Source of the DNA: Effrenium voratum
Lineage: Eukaryota; Sar; Dinophyceae; Suessiales; Symbiodiniaceae
Assembly (NCBI GenBank): GCA_963377175.1
Contig: CAUJNA010000513.1
Coordinates: forward strand, 497,449 to 561,448
DNA: 64,000 nt
Reading direction: 5' to 3'
Made by a program: the position numbers and the translations under genes. The notes below the pieces were generated by a model. It was not told where the DNA came from. It saw nothing but the letters and a program-made list of their open reading frames with translations, and made no database searches. Numbering within the stretch: position 1 is the first letter of the stretch; every line of letters starts with the position of its first letter. Positions 50,981 to 61,759 of the stretch are shown piece after piece.

Positions 50981-51498
50981 GCTTAGGGTTTTATTTTCCC
51001 TTATGTTTTAATCTTGATCGAATCTTCGGACGCGTGGCCGTTTTCTGCTTCAAGCCACCTGAGGGACTTGCGTGAGGGTTACCCCTCACTTTTTTGCGCC
51101 CGCCCTCCCACCCTGTCAACACTCAGGTGAACCTGCCTGGGCCCAGCCGCTGGGGCCCCAGAGGTACGGTGCACACCATGACCTTTCTGCAGAGGTCACA
51201 AAATTTAGTTCAGCACCGTGAGACGCATCTTGCGCCAGCGACAGCATGCAATATTTCCGCCAGGGAGCTGAACATAGGAAGGCTGCGCTAAGGTCGGAGC
51301 CTTTGGCATGTGCCTATGCGGGCGCACATGCGTGAGTGCGTAGGCCGTCTCTTTGTACGGCACCATGCAAGACAGGCTGGAGTTTGATGGGTGAGCACAG
51401 CACCTATCCTTTGTTCCCTCAGCATTCGTCGTGCTTGCCAGAGGCATGAAAGCACTGCTTGCACTTAGGAAAGGGTTGGTGAACCACTTGGCCAACAC

Positions 51499-53353
51499 TC
51501 AAGAATCGGTCAGTATTGGTCCTTCCGCAGAGAAGGCGCTCTTCAGAGTCGCCTCCGGCGATATGTATTGTCCGCAACTTCTGGTGCTGAACCAATAAAA
51601 ATGGAGGTTGAACGGAAAAGAACGGCTGCTTGCGGCAAGAGCCGCAGCTGGGCTCTCATCGGGGTCACCGAGGTCCTCTTCGGTGCTCTCAGGCACAACG
51701 TCGTCTAAAGACGACGAGTCGGAGTCGCTGATGCGCGGCGACTGGGGGCTTGTCGGTCCCAGCGCTGACTCTGCTGTCACTGCGGTAGTGTCTGCAGACA
51801 CACTTGCAGAGGGTGGTTGAGGCAAAACTGCGGAAGCGGCGTCATTGCCGTCCTGCGCGCCGGGATCATTGAATGCAAAGTACCCGGAGCGTGTGGTGTC
51901 AGGGGAGAAGGCCCCCGAGGCTATCAATGACAGAACCCGGACCAATTCCCTCAAAGGTGGTGCCAGAAGGTCGCGAGAGTAGGTGTTCACTGACAGCTCT
52001 GTTGCGTCCACATGGTAGCCCAACAGCTTGCGCAAGGGGGGAGATACTCCCGCTTTGGCTACCCAGCTGAGGCAAGTTCTCCTGGTTTGGCAATCTTAGC
52101 GAGGATGGCGTTCACCTCTGACGTATTGAAAGGCCGTGGTGTGTCTCCTTGGGCACCCACTGAGCGAATCAGTGGTGGGGCGATAGCTCCCTGGACTGGA
52201 AGGCCCAGGCGATCCCTCGCAGCCAACCAGTTCTGGAACCAATGGCATCCACTCAAAGAGAAAATAGGCAAGGTGAGCGGTAGGATGAGGCGGCTCTTGC
52301 CTCCGCTTTTGGAGGTCTTATATTCACTTGTGTTGAGCTGGTAAAAGGTGTTCCCGACGTAAGTGACCCCTTCCGGGGCATCGAGCTCGAGGCTGGAGGC
52401 CCGCTGCAAATCCATCCAGCGAGACCTGGAGTAGAGGGCAACGAGGATGCCCCCAACAATGTTCACCAAGGCTGGCTCGTCCGAGTCTGTGAAACTCCAA
52501 CCGCTTGACTTGGCTGACCAAAATGGCCGGCTTCTGCCGAAGCGGAGGGGCGGCCTGCAAGGAGTGAGTTGCCGAACCCTTCAAAAGTGGGCTGGAGAAG
52601 AAGTCGGCATCAGCAGTGCATTGAAACATGTGAGCAAACCACTTCAGGGACTGATAGCCTGAAGTGGGGGCCGAGGGTGAGGCATCTTTGAGTGCCTGCA
52701 TCCACTTCCATGTAGCGGAAACTGTCAGAGGAACCCAGGGCAATTTGCGGTCACTGCACCACGCGAAGTAGCGCTCAAGGTAGCCGAGGCGCGCTTTCAA
52801 AGTGGACTCACTGCGGCCGGAGACAACATCTCGGGTCCTCGTCGGCAAGGGCTAGAATGGGACATGAGTCGCCTGCAGCCTTCAAAAGAATGAGGAGCCG
52901 GCTCACTAGTGCGTGCCGTAGGGTGCTCTGACGCAAGGAGGCAACGGCAGGCTTGCGAATGAGTTGGAACGAAGGGAGCCCCTCCAGAAGGTCAAGCTTG
53001 CGCTTGGCTGTTGTGCGCGGGAATGCCTCATCCAATAGCTCGGCAGCACTGGGCCCCAGTATGCCCTCACGAGAGGGCGGCTGGAGTGACTGAATCGACG
53101 GCGCTGCTTGCAGCTCGATGGCACGTTGAGCAAAAATTGGAGCAAAGGCCGGAGCCTCCCAAGGAAAGGTGAGGTCCATGTGGCGGAGGGCACGGACTAA
53201 ACATGGAGACTGAGCCCATGGCAAAGGGAGATTAACTGGAGCGCTTCTGCAGGCGCGCTGGCTGAAACTGAGTCTGGGGCAGGCTTGGAATGGTGACCGG
53301 CCTTGGCACGAAGGGCGCAAAAGAAAGCAAATGGATTGCGCAAATGGCCGCAC
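51499..53353 (-). pseudogene. Tyrosine recombinase of a DIRS/Kangaroo-like retroelement
   Basis: On the minus strand an N-terminal region (SAAELLDEAFPRTTAKRKLD, LRQSTLRHALVSRLLILLK) is followed by the core-binding SAM-like fold STLKARLGYLERYFAWCSDR and LTVSATWKWMQAL. The catalytic domain starts with YSRSRWMDLQRASSLELD (catalytic Arg) and YKTSKSGGKSRLILPL. It reaches CLSWVAKAGVSPPLRKLLGY and HVDATELSVNTYSRDLL, with the nucleophile-type Tyr followed by RD. An acidic Ser-rich tail ends at 51499. Frameshifts near 52820, 52460 and 52060 interrupt it. Tyrosine recombinases replace the integrase in DIRS, Ngaro and Kangaroo elements. In Volvox Kangaroo it is also coded on the strand opposite to RT, as seen here. 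Confidence 0.7.
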
Positions 53354-53419
53354 TGAGTGGAACCAACTGGATCAGAAGGGAAGGGCAAGGAGACCGAAAC
53401 ACCGCACTGGAAAGTGAAG

Positions 53420-54080
53420 GTTGCAATTCTGGAGCGGCATCCATTTGGCTCGGAAATTTTGGCTCGCGTTCACTGAGGCGGGCACAACTGGAGACCTGAA
53501 CGTGAGAGAGTGCTGCTTTGGTATGTCAGAGCGACCAGGTAAAAGGTGATTGCTGAAGCGGCATCGACTTGGGCAGGAAAAATTGGCGCGGCTGAGGCTG
53601 GAACAAACGGAGACCTGAGCGTGCAGGAGCGCGGAACTGGGATGCCAAGCTATAAGAGCAACAGGAGAACTTCCGAAGCGGCATCCATTTGGGTAAGAAA
53701 ATTTTGGCTCACGCGGACTGAGGATGGCACAAATGGACACTGGAATGGCCTGAGTTTGCGAGAGAGCTGCACTGGAACGCCAAAACGACAAGCGCAAATG
53801 GGGGGGTGCAAGTCTGAAGCGGCATCCATTTAGGTCGGAAAATTTTGGCTCGCACGGACCGAGGCAGGCACACAAGGAGACCTGAGCGTGCAAGAGCGCT
53901 GCACTGGAATGACAGAGGCAGAGGCACAAGGTGCACTTATGAAAGGGCATCCGGTTGGGGTGGAAATAAGCTAGTGCATGCGGACTGAGGATGGAACTCT
54001 GGAGGCCTGGGCGTGAAAGACAAATGCATGGGGATGCTAGTGTTGGAAGTTGCATCCATGAGGGGCGGAAAAATTGGTTG
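53420..54080. repeat. Minisatellite with about 120-140-bp units
   Basis: Five units starting GAAGCGGCATCCATTTGGG (about 53432, 53551, 53676, 53816 and a diverged one near 53939), each followed by GAAAATTTTGGCTC and a CTGAGCGTGCAAGAGCG block. Open frames across it are periodic and not considered genes. 54080-54300 is unassigned. Confidence 0.8.
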
Positions 54081-54302
54081 AAGGGAACTGAGAAAGCGGG
54101 AGGCTATGAAGGGAGCCTCGTGGACGCTGTGGGAGGTGCCGGGATGCAACTGCTGTCTGAGGCCGGAACCGCGGGAAAGGCATAACCTGGGCGAACGGCA
54201 GTGAGCATGAACTGTGCACAACAAGGAAAATGAATGAGACGGCAAGCACCCCTCATGAATTGCACCTGCAAGGAAAGGAAAGGAAATGCGCAGGGCGGCA
54301 GC

Positions 54303-55147
54303 TCACTTGTACCCGCTTCGCGTGTCACTCGGGTGACGCATCAGCGCCTCCTCGGGGCGCGCGTGCGCCTCGACGAGCCTGGCTTCGGAACAGGTTGAGG
54401 ATAGCCAGCAGCAGGCGCAGGAGGCGCAGCGGCTGCGGAGTGCGTGGCCGGCGCGGCGGCAGGAAGGGCCTTGGGCGGAACAGGGAAGAAGAGCGTCAAT
54501 GGACGACCTTGCCCAATGACGCGGCTCGGGGCAGGCGGTGCCTGGGCCGGCGCAGCTGGTTGCTGCTTGACCTGATCGGCGCCCGGGCCGCGCGTAGACC
54601 GTGCGGTCTGTGCCCCAGGTGGCCGGAGTCGGACCACTGATGTACGTGTAGCCCTGAGTGGAGGGCTTTGGGAAAACCCGGGCTGCGTTCGGATGAGGGA
54701 TCCGAGGCAAGGGCGGCCAGGTCCGAATCTTGGGGCGGGCCTTAATTTGAGGCCGGGCCTTGATCGTGGTACCCAACTCGGCGCGGGGCGAAGAGGCCGC
54801 ATGGATGGCCTGAATGGCCAACTCCCTCGGGTCCTCACGACCCATCACAGCGAGCTCGAGGGCCTCTCTGGCCGCATCCTGAAAACGCTGCTCATTGATC
54901 AGGCGGTGAACCTCCACGTCCGCCTCCGGATCCGAGACACCAACAAGGCTGGGGGCGGCTGATGCAGGATTCAGCAAAGGCTGCTCCGTTTCCTCTCCAC
55001 TGGAGGCATAGCAGTACAAGCAATCCAAGGGACCACCAGAAAAGACCTGATCTGGAGGGAGAGTGATGTCATTGCCGGAGATCACCTTTTTTAACGGACC
55101 AGCGCTGCCTCCTCATCGCTGGAAATGTAGCCAGAAAGGGCGGAAGC
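54303..55147 (-). CDS. Hypothetical protein upstream of the recombinase
   Basis: A minus-strand start MASALSGYISSDEEAALVR (ATG at about 55147) shifts frame near 55085. It leads into ISGNDITLPPDQVFSGG, LDCLYCYASSGEETEQPLLN, then the helical VHRLINEQRFQDAAREALEL and a Pro/Arg-rich region. It could be the N-terminal part of the recombinase ORF or a separate ORF of the element, since it lies on the same strand. I do not recognise a family. The Pro/Arg-rich end (54303-54700) may be out of frame. Confidence 0.35.
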
Positions 55148-55664
55148 CATGAGCAGTATTGGAGGCAAAACAAAGCTGAATGACTGAATGTGGAGCCAAG
55201 GGCTAAACGGAAGGCATGTGGGGTCTGACGCACGAAAAGCTGAGACTGAGCACAGGCTGAGGCTGGGGTGCGGACGAATACCTGGCGGCAATGAACAGAG
55301 GCAGAGGCAACCTGAGGGCGGAGCGAGGGGCACTGAGAAACTGGAACCGGACCTTGGGAACCTGACACAACGGGGCTTGACAAAGCAAAGGCGGGCATCA
55401 TGGAACGGGCGAGACGAAACTGCCAGGCAAGGCGACGAAAAAGGAAGGAACTGTGCACTGAGGTCCAAGGCCCGAGCGGAAAGTGAAGTCGGTGACCTGG
55501 CGGGACGCGAAGCACACGCACAGGGAACACAGCCCCGGAAAAATCGAAAAAGGGGGGGGCAAAGCCAAGTCACCGTAAGGGCCTGACAACATGCACCTGA
55601 GCACGGACGTGAGCAGTGAAGAAAAGGCTGCGGAAAATCAACTCACAAAACAGGCAAAATCCGC

Positions 55665-55778
55665 GGAGAAAAATCTAAGGCCCTGAAATTGGAAGGAAAG
55701 GAAAGGTTTGAGCCTCAAGCTGCAACTCAACAGTTAAGGGCACCCGTATAACGCCGCGAGTGCAAGCACTAGCAATCC
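55665..55778 (-). repeat. Repeat A, inverted copy
   Basis: 114 bp that are the exact reverse complement of 61323-61436 as far as I can read. 55150-55664 shows no gene I can support. Confidence 0.9.
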
Positions 55779-55982
55779 AAATGTTGTCTAGCCAGTCCGC
55801 ATTAACTGGCCAGTCCACAATGTATTGAACTGCTGCCAGCGGCACAAACAAGCCATTTCAGACCGCAACGCGCAGTTCCTAAAGTGAGGTGGTCTTTGAT
55901 TGGCTTGCAACGCTCGTCGCCCAGCTTTTCCATCGCTAGCTTTCTGGAGCATAAGTTTCTGCTTGCTTTGCAGTCTTTCTGT

Positions 55983-56178
55983 GTTAGAATCTCGATCACT
56001 GCTTCAATCCGAAAGGGAACATGCAGTCCAAAACAAAAGGGGGCGACCGACAAACACGTGCGCGCGCCCTTTTTCTTTATAAGGCGTTGCTTGGAAGTTG
56101 AGGCTCAGAGGTGCAGGGGGAAAGACATCGCGTGTCCTTTCCCCGTATCTGCACCCCTCTGCGGAGCCTCCTCATATG
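55983..56178 (+). repeat. Repeat R, direct copy, 5' leader of the gag-pol element
   Basis: 196 bp, inverse of 50785-50980. It contains a TATA-like CTTTATAAGG about 230 bp before the gag start and may hold the element promoter. Confidence 0.85.
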
Positions 56179-56309
56179 GTTTCGTGGTCAACAATGCGTG
56201 TTCGACCAGGCGCCAGGTGTGTTACCTGTGAGGCGCTTGTGCATGTCATGTGAAGACCCCACTTCTCCAGCTGTCGGCTCGAGTTTCAGATTATCATTTC
56301 ATAGTTGCC

Positions 56310-57458
56310 ATGAGCTTGCTTGATAGCAAGTCCGAGTTTGACAGCCGTGCCCAACAGGTTGGTCTCGTGGAAGACGTTGTGCAGGCCCTTAACGACAAGG
56401 GCATCCAGCTGGGCTTTGCGGCGGGTACCCCAGGCACCACAGATGAGACCTCACTGCGGGCTTGGGCCAGCGAGACGCTTGGCAGTCTCTCGGTACCACT
56501 CGGCCAGGAAATTGCGCTTCGGCGCTTGCTTTTCACTGCACACACCTTGATCATTGCCTCCCTGCAAGCTCAGCGGCCGATGTGGTGAGGAAGCTCCCGC
56601 CAGTTGAACGGGAGGCACGCCTCACCAAGCTTCGAGAGAAGCTTCCTGGCATTGACCTTACACGCCATCAAGAGCCGTCCTACGAGTTGGTGGACGCTTT
56701 CAGCGCCATGTTGGAGGCGCTCCGTGCGTTGGGTGCCGTTTCACAGATGCACCAGCCGCGAGCAAGAGCTGTCGGCTCGCTCGTACAATAAGGAACTCCA
56801 AGTCATGCAAAGCCAGGATGGCAAGCTTTCCTTGAAGGAGGGTCAGGCCTCACGCCATGCCAACGTTTCGGACGGCCTGCGAGTCCAGCAAGCCATGTCC
56901 AGACGTGCAGCAGCGGCTGAAATCGCCGGCATCGCCACCTTTGACGCCTTGCAGAAGTGGCACACTTACCTCCTCAATACGCTTACACAACAGCCTCCAC
57001 AAGGCTTCACACCAGTTGCTTTGGAGCAGCTCACGGCGGCAGACAAGGAGCTGTGGATGAGCGTATCCCACAAGGTGGGTGCCTCCCTGCCGAGTGATCA
57101 TGATTTCCCTGTGGACCAAGCCATCCAAGAGCTCATGCTCACGCCGCCCGTTGCGATGCAGCTGCTCCCTCGGCCCTCGCGCGCCGCCCCTGAGCGAGTC
57201 AATCGGCCAGGACCTCCCAAGGGTTCACCCAAAGGGCGTGGCAAGTCCCCCGCCAAGTCAAAGGGTCGTGGCAAGGCTCAGCCCAGTTTTCCGGCGCCCT
57301 TGCAAGGCAAAGGGTTGAAGGGCCGCAACTTGCAGGGAGAGTTGCTCTGCTGGAATTACAACATGGAGAGGCCATGCCAGAAGAAGCCGTGCCAGTTGAA
57401 GCATCAGTGCATGAAGTGCTTTGGGCCTCACCCCCATACCTTGTGCACAGTCCTGTGA
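56310..57458 (+). CDS. Gag-like protein with CCCH/CCHC zinc fingers
   Basis: ATG 56310 (MSLLDSKSEFDSRAQQVGLV). The helical N-terminal part continues through EIALRRLLFTAHTLIIASLQ. Two frame changes (near 56580 and 56770) are needed to join KLPPVEREARLTKLREKLPG and ELVDAFSAMLEALRAL to the rest. The second half (LQKWHTYLLNTLTQQPPQGF, FPVDQAIQELMLTP) leads to a basic linker. It ends with a CWNYNMERPCQKKPC...H CCCH finger and a CMKCFGPHPHTLC knuckle. This order (helical region, basic linker, CCCH + knuckle) is what I know from abundant dinoflagellate retroelement gag proteins. Gag would package element RNA. A single UGA (57456-57458) separates it from an in-phase proline-rich stretch. Confidence 0.65.
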
Positions 57459-60400
57459 CCCGAGCACGAGCCGGCCGATTCCGATAATGCTTTGGCTAAC
57501 AGTGGGTCATTCAGTTTCGGCTGTTCCACTGCAGAGCCCTTTTGCCAACACCACCATTTTCTTTCCCAAGTCAGCTCTTTTCCCTTTTCCAACGACCCGG
57601 CTCCTACGCCGCGTAGGCATGCCCCTGTGCATCCTACCACCTCACCTAGTGAGGTTTTCCAGGCCCCTGTGCCTGCTGGGTTCGCCCCTGTGCTACCCAG
57701 CGCTTCTCCCCGAGAAGCTCTTCCCAAATCCCCTGTGCCTGCTGCGTCTGCCCCTGCGCGGCCCAGCGCTTCTCCCCGAGAAGCTCTTCCCAAGGCCCCT
57801 GTGCCTTCTGGGTTTGCCCCTGCGCGGCCCAGTGATCCCCTTCCGGGTGCCTTTCCCTTGGCACCTGTGCGTGGTGGGTGTGCCCCTGTGCACCCCGCCG
57901 TTCATCCGGCCGCTCTTTCCTGGCACGATCATGCTTCGGGCGCATTGACTCCAGCGCCCTGTGCCCAACCTTTCACCAGACCATGCCTTTCCTCCGACCT
58001 CCGGCCTTTCCGAGGACCTCGCTTCCTCGGCCAGTCCCTCTGTTTCCGCGCCTGCCCGCGCGCCCTGTGTAGTAGAGATCTTTGCAGGTTCGTGCAACTT
58101 TTCTTCCACAGCCGTCTCCATGGGTTTTCAGTCAGTGGCAGTGGATCATGTCCCAGCCAAGCGGTGGCATGTTTTGCAGTTGGACTTGCGCGAGCCTGGC
58201 GCCCAGCAGTTGCTGCTCAGCACGCTCAGGTGCTTGCAGCCGGACCTCGTGGTGCTTGCACCCCCGTGCGGCGCAGCCTCCCGAGCGAGGGATATTCCGG
58301 CTTACAGCAATGGGAAGCGTATTGCGAACCCGCTCCGTTCGGGTCAGCATCCAGACGGTTTGCCTTCGCTTCGAGGCCATGACCTCGCTAGGGTGACCAG
58401 TGCCAACAGCCTTTACGCGTTCACAGCCGTTGTCGCAGGTATGTGCAGCCAGCGCGGCATACCGTGGATTATTGAGAACCCTGCTCGCAGTTATATGTGG
58501 GACACGTCCATGATGAGCACACTCCCTGAGCATTCGCGGACTGAGGTCCACTTTTGCGCCTATGGGGGTGCTCGCCGCAAACGCACTGTCCTGAAGGGTA
58601 CTCCCACCTGGTTGCAGACTCTTTGCCGCACGTGTGACGGCAATCATTCCCACGCCCCGTGGAAAGATTCCTGGGGCATTCACACCGCCGAGGAAGCCGC
58701 TTACCCACTGCCCTTTTGCCAAGCCATTTGCCTATGTTTGAGGGACGCCTTGCCTCCGCACCGCCGCCCCCGGCCGGTGTTTCTAGGCCAGGCACTGCCA
58801 CACTGGAGGGATGATGCATTATTCCTTCGAGCTGCAGTGAAGTTTCAGCCTCGTTCGTGGGTATTTCCGAATTTGCCGTCTCCCTTTGATTTGCATTTGT
58901 TCCCGCGAAGCCTTTTCGACGCAGCATGGCTTCGCGGCAAGCGGCTACCGGCCGGCCCTTGGCCAAAAGGCTCCGTGTTGCCTTTGCGCCCGCCAGAGGC
59001 TGCTCAAGATCAGTTTTGGGTTGCATGCCCTAAGGACCCTGTGCAGCACATGCATTCTATGAGTGGAGTGCAGCACCCAGCCAACATGTTGCCCCCTCTT
59101 GGCCGATTTCTGGAGGAGGCCGTCGACTTCGTTGCAACATGTCCCACGCATGATGCCCTGTCCTTCTGGGCAGAGAGGCTCAGATCCTTGCTTCAGCTGG
59201 CCGAAGAGTTTGCTCCGCGTCAGAAGCAGTTGCTCGCCTCGTGCGATGCTCATGTTGCGCGCATCAACGCCAAGAAGCGCACTTTGCTGCTCAAGCACGT
59301 CTTGCAGACAGTTGGCTATCAGGACACTGCCATCGCTGACGAGCTAGCTGCCGGTTTCCCATTGTTTGGATGGCTTCCTGAGTCAATGGAGCTGCCCAGG
59401 CATCCACAGCCACCTGCGGTGGACATTGCCTCCTTAGAGCGCATGGCCCCAGCGTTGCAGGCCCGCGCCTTGGCACGTTGTCAGCCTACAGATGATCCAG
59501 CAGCTGACCAGACACTTTTTGACACTACGCTTACGGAATTGCAGCAGGGCTGGCTAGAAGGCCCCTTTTTGGCCCCGGACGTGCCAAGCACTTCCGTCAT
59601 CAGCCCACGTTTCTATGTTTTGCAGTCTGACAAATGCAGGCCTATTGACGACTTTACGTTCAATCTTTTGAATTCTGCCGTTGGTTCAGCCAACAAGGTC
59701 GTCCTGCATGACACTGATTTTATCGCTGCCTTGCTTAAGCGGTGTTGCAGTTACAATAACGTGCCCTGGCGTGGACGAGCCTTTGACCTTCAGGACGCAT
59801 ACCGTCAGCTGGCGATTGCGCCTGCGCAGCGAACACACTCGTTCATTTGCGTGTACGAGCCCATGCATGGCCCGAGGTGCTACCGTATGCTGACTATGCC
59901 TTTTGGCAGCTCGGCCTCGGTTTACGCCTTTTTGCGCACTAGCTTAGCCATTCATGCGCTTGGCGCTCGCCTTTTTCGCCTGCCCTGGACTTGCTTCTAT
60001 GACGATTTCCCGACCGTGGTGCCCGAGCCACTCGCCACCGCAGCCACGCACCTGATCAAGTCCTTGTTCACATTGTTGGGTTTCCAGGTCAGTGACAAGC
60101 CCTCCAAGAACCCGCCGTTTGCAGCCGTGTTTCAGGCGCTTGGGGTTGCCTTCAACCTCACGCGAGCAGTTTCCGGGGTCTTCGAAGTGGCAAACACCGA
60201 GGCCCGAATCCATCTCCTGGCTTCTAGCTTGCAAGAGCTTTTGACAAGCCATTCCCTTTCACCCAAGGAGGCTCGCAGATTGAGAGGCCGCATGCAGTTT
60301 GCGCACGGTCAATTATCGGGACGATACCATTCACGATGCCTCTCATCTCTGCATGAGCTTTCTGCCCTGGCACCAGGCTCTCGCGCCCCTCCGTCGCTTG

Positions 60401-60972
60401 TGAGGATTTTACAGCGCTGTTTGCAGTCTCTTGTCAATTCCATGCCAAGAGCAGTCAGCAGCAAGGACCGCCTCGTTTGGCATCTGTTTACAGATGGTGC
60501 CTTGGAGGCTTCCAAGCCCTCCATAGGAGGCGTCCTCGTGGACTTCTTTGGGCATCCCCACTTTCACTTTTCGTTTGAGCCCCTGGCTCTTTCAGTTCTT
60601 ACAGCCTTTGGATCTCACTGCGTTTTGCACCTCGAGATCCTTCCCATTTTGGTGGCACTTCACCTCTGGCCAGACCTGCTCTCAGGCACGGCCATTTTCT
60701 TTCATGTGGACAACGAAGCTGCACTTCATTCTCTCATTCGCATGTCATGCGACAACCATGCGGCCGACCAGCTTGTCCAACACTTCCTACGCCTTGAGCA
60801 ACGGATGACCTTCGATACATGGCCGATGCCCCCAGTCGAGGCAATGAAACTCAGTTACTTTCCTTTCAATCCCAGAAGTCCCACGTTACACCAAGCATCT
60901 GGAACAGTCTATGGAGCGAGCTGCAGCTGTAAAATTTGCTTGCTCTTGTGCCGTTTCTTTCCTTGCGCATGA
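57459..60972 (+). CDS. Pol: Pro-rich linker, C5-methyltransferase-like domain, RT and RNase H
   Basis: In phase with gag, a proline-rich segment with repeats ASPREALPKAPVP runs to about 57960. The long frame is then one base shifted and open from 57961 to 60972 (1003 codons). VVEIFAGSCNFSS (motif I, residue about 38), LAPPCGAASRARDIP (motif IV, near 101) and WIIENPARS (motif VI, near 172) form a C5-methyltransferase-like domain with PPCG instead of PPCQ. The RT has CRPIDDF (near 559), AFDLQDAYRQL (near 607), MPFGSSASV (near 646) and FYDDFP (near 679). RNase H has FTDGALE (near 843), LHLEILP (near 890) and HVDNEAAL (near 915). The final RNase H block (H..GE.N..AD) is absent, so the C-terminus is altered. 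Roles: DNA copying, template removal, and possibly cytosine methylation. Confidence 0.8.
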
Positions 60973-61104
60973 AGTGCACATAGCGTCCTTTCATGCCTTT
61001 ATTCACACGTATGTGTTTGCCGTTTCAATCCGTTTGAGCAGCCTCAGGTCACTTCACACGGTCGAGCACTCAGTTTACAGGGGGTGCGTGCGAGTTCTCG
61101 ACAT

Positions 61105-61322
61105 GGGGTGCTTGCCTGCCCTCACCCCCTGTGGCCTTCTTGGGGGACCCCCCTCTTTCCGGGTGTGAACCCTTTTCTCCCTTTTGGGGTCCCCCCTTTC
61201 TAAGAAGGACCTTTCCTTACCTTGATGCTCTACCCCGTGTGCTGAAAAGGAGTGCTTGCGCTCAAGGTTCCCTTGTCAAGTATTGTTGAGAGACTCAAGC
61301 TGCTTAAGGGCACCTGGTATAA
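61105..61322 (+). repeat. Repeat B1 (218 bp)
   Basis: Identical as far as I can read to 61542-61759 (GGGGTGCTTGCCTGCC ... GGCACCTGGTATAA). Together with A2 between them it gives the B1-A2-B2 order of split direct repeats known from Kangaroo/Ngaro-type YR retroelements. Confidence 0.9.
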
Positions 61323-61436
61323 GGATTGCTAGTGCTTGCACTCGCGGCGTTATACGGGTGCCCTTAACTGTTGAGTTGCAGCTTGAGGCTCAAACCTTTC
61401 CTTTCCTTCCAATTTCAGGGCCTTAGATTTTTCTCC
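61323..61436 (+). repeat. Repeat A2 (114 bp)
   Basis: Exact inverse of 55665-55778, lying between the two B repeats. 61437-61541 is short unassigned sequence with (CCCA)n. Confidence 0.9.
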
Positions 61437-61541
61437 CACCCACCCACCCAGGTTGGACGAGTGAGTGGCTATGCCTACTATACCAAGTAGCTTATTGGCT
61501 ACGCGAGCCACACCATGTGGCTTGCCTTCCAGTCTGGGTTC

Positions 61542-61759
61542 GGGGTGCTTGCCTGCCCTCACCCCCTGTGGCCTTCTTGGGGGACCCCCCTCTTTCCGGG
61601 TGTGAACCCTTTTCTCCCTTTTGGGGTCCCCCCTTTCTAAGAAGGACCTTTCCTTACCTTGATGCTCTACCCCGTGTGCTGAAAAGGAGTGCTTGCGCTC
61701 AAGGTTCCCTTGTCAAGTATTGTTGAGAGACTCAAGCTGCTTAAGGGCACCTGGTATAA
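61542..61759 (+). repeat. Repeat B2 (218 bp)
   Basis: Second copy of B1; probable 3' end of the YR element at or near 61759, where base composition changes. Confidence 0.9.

Noticed and set aside
53372..54055. 227-codon ORF in the 120-140-bp minisatellite
   Set aside because: Periodic with the DNA repeat, low complexity, no recognisable domain.
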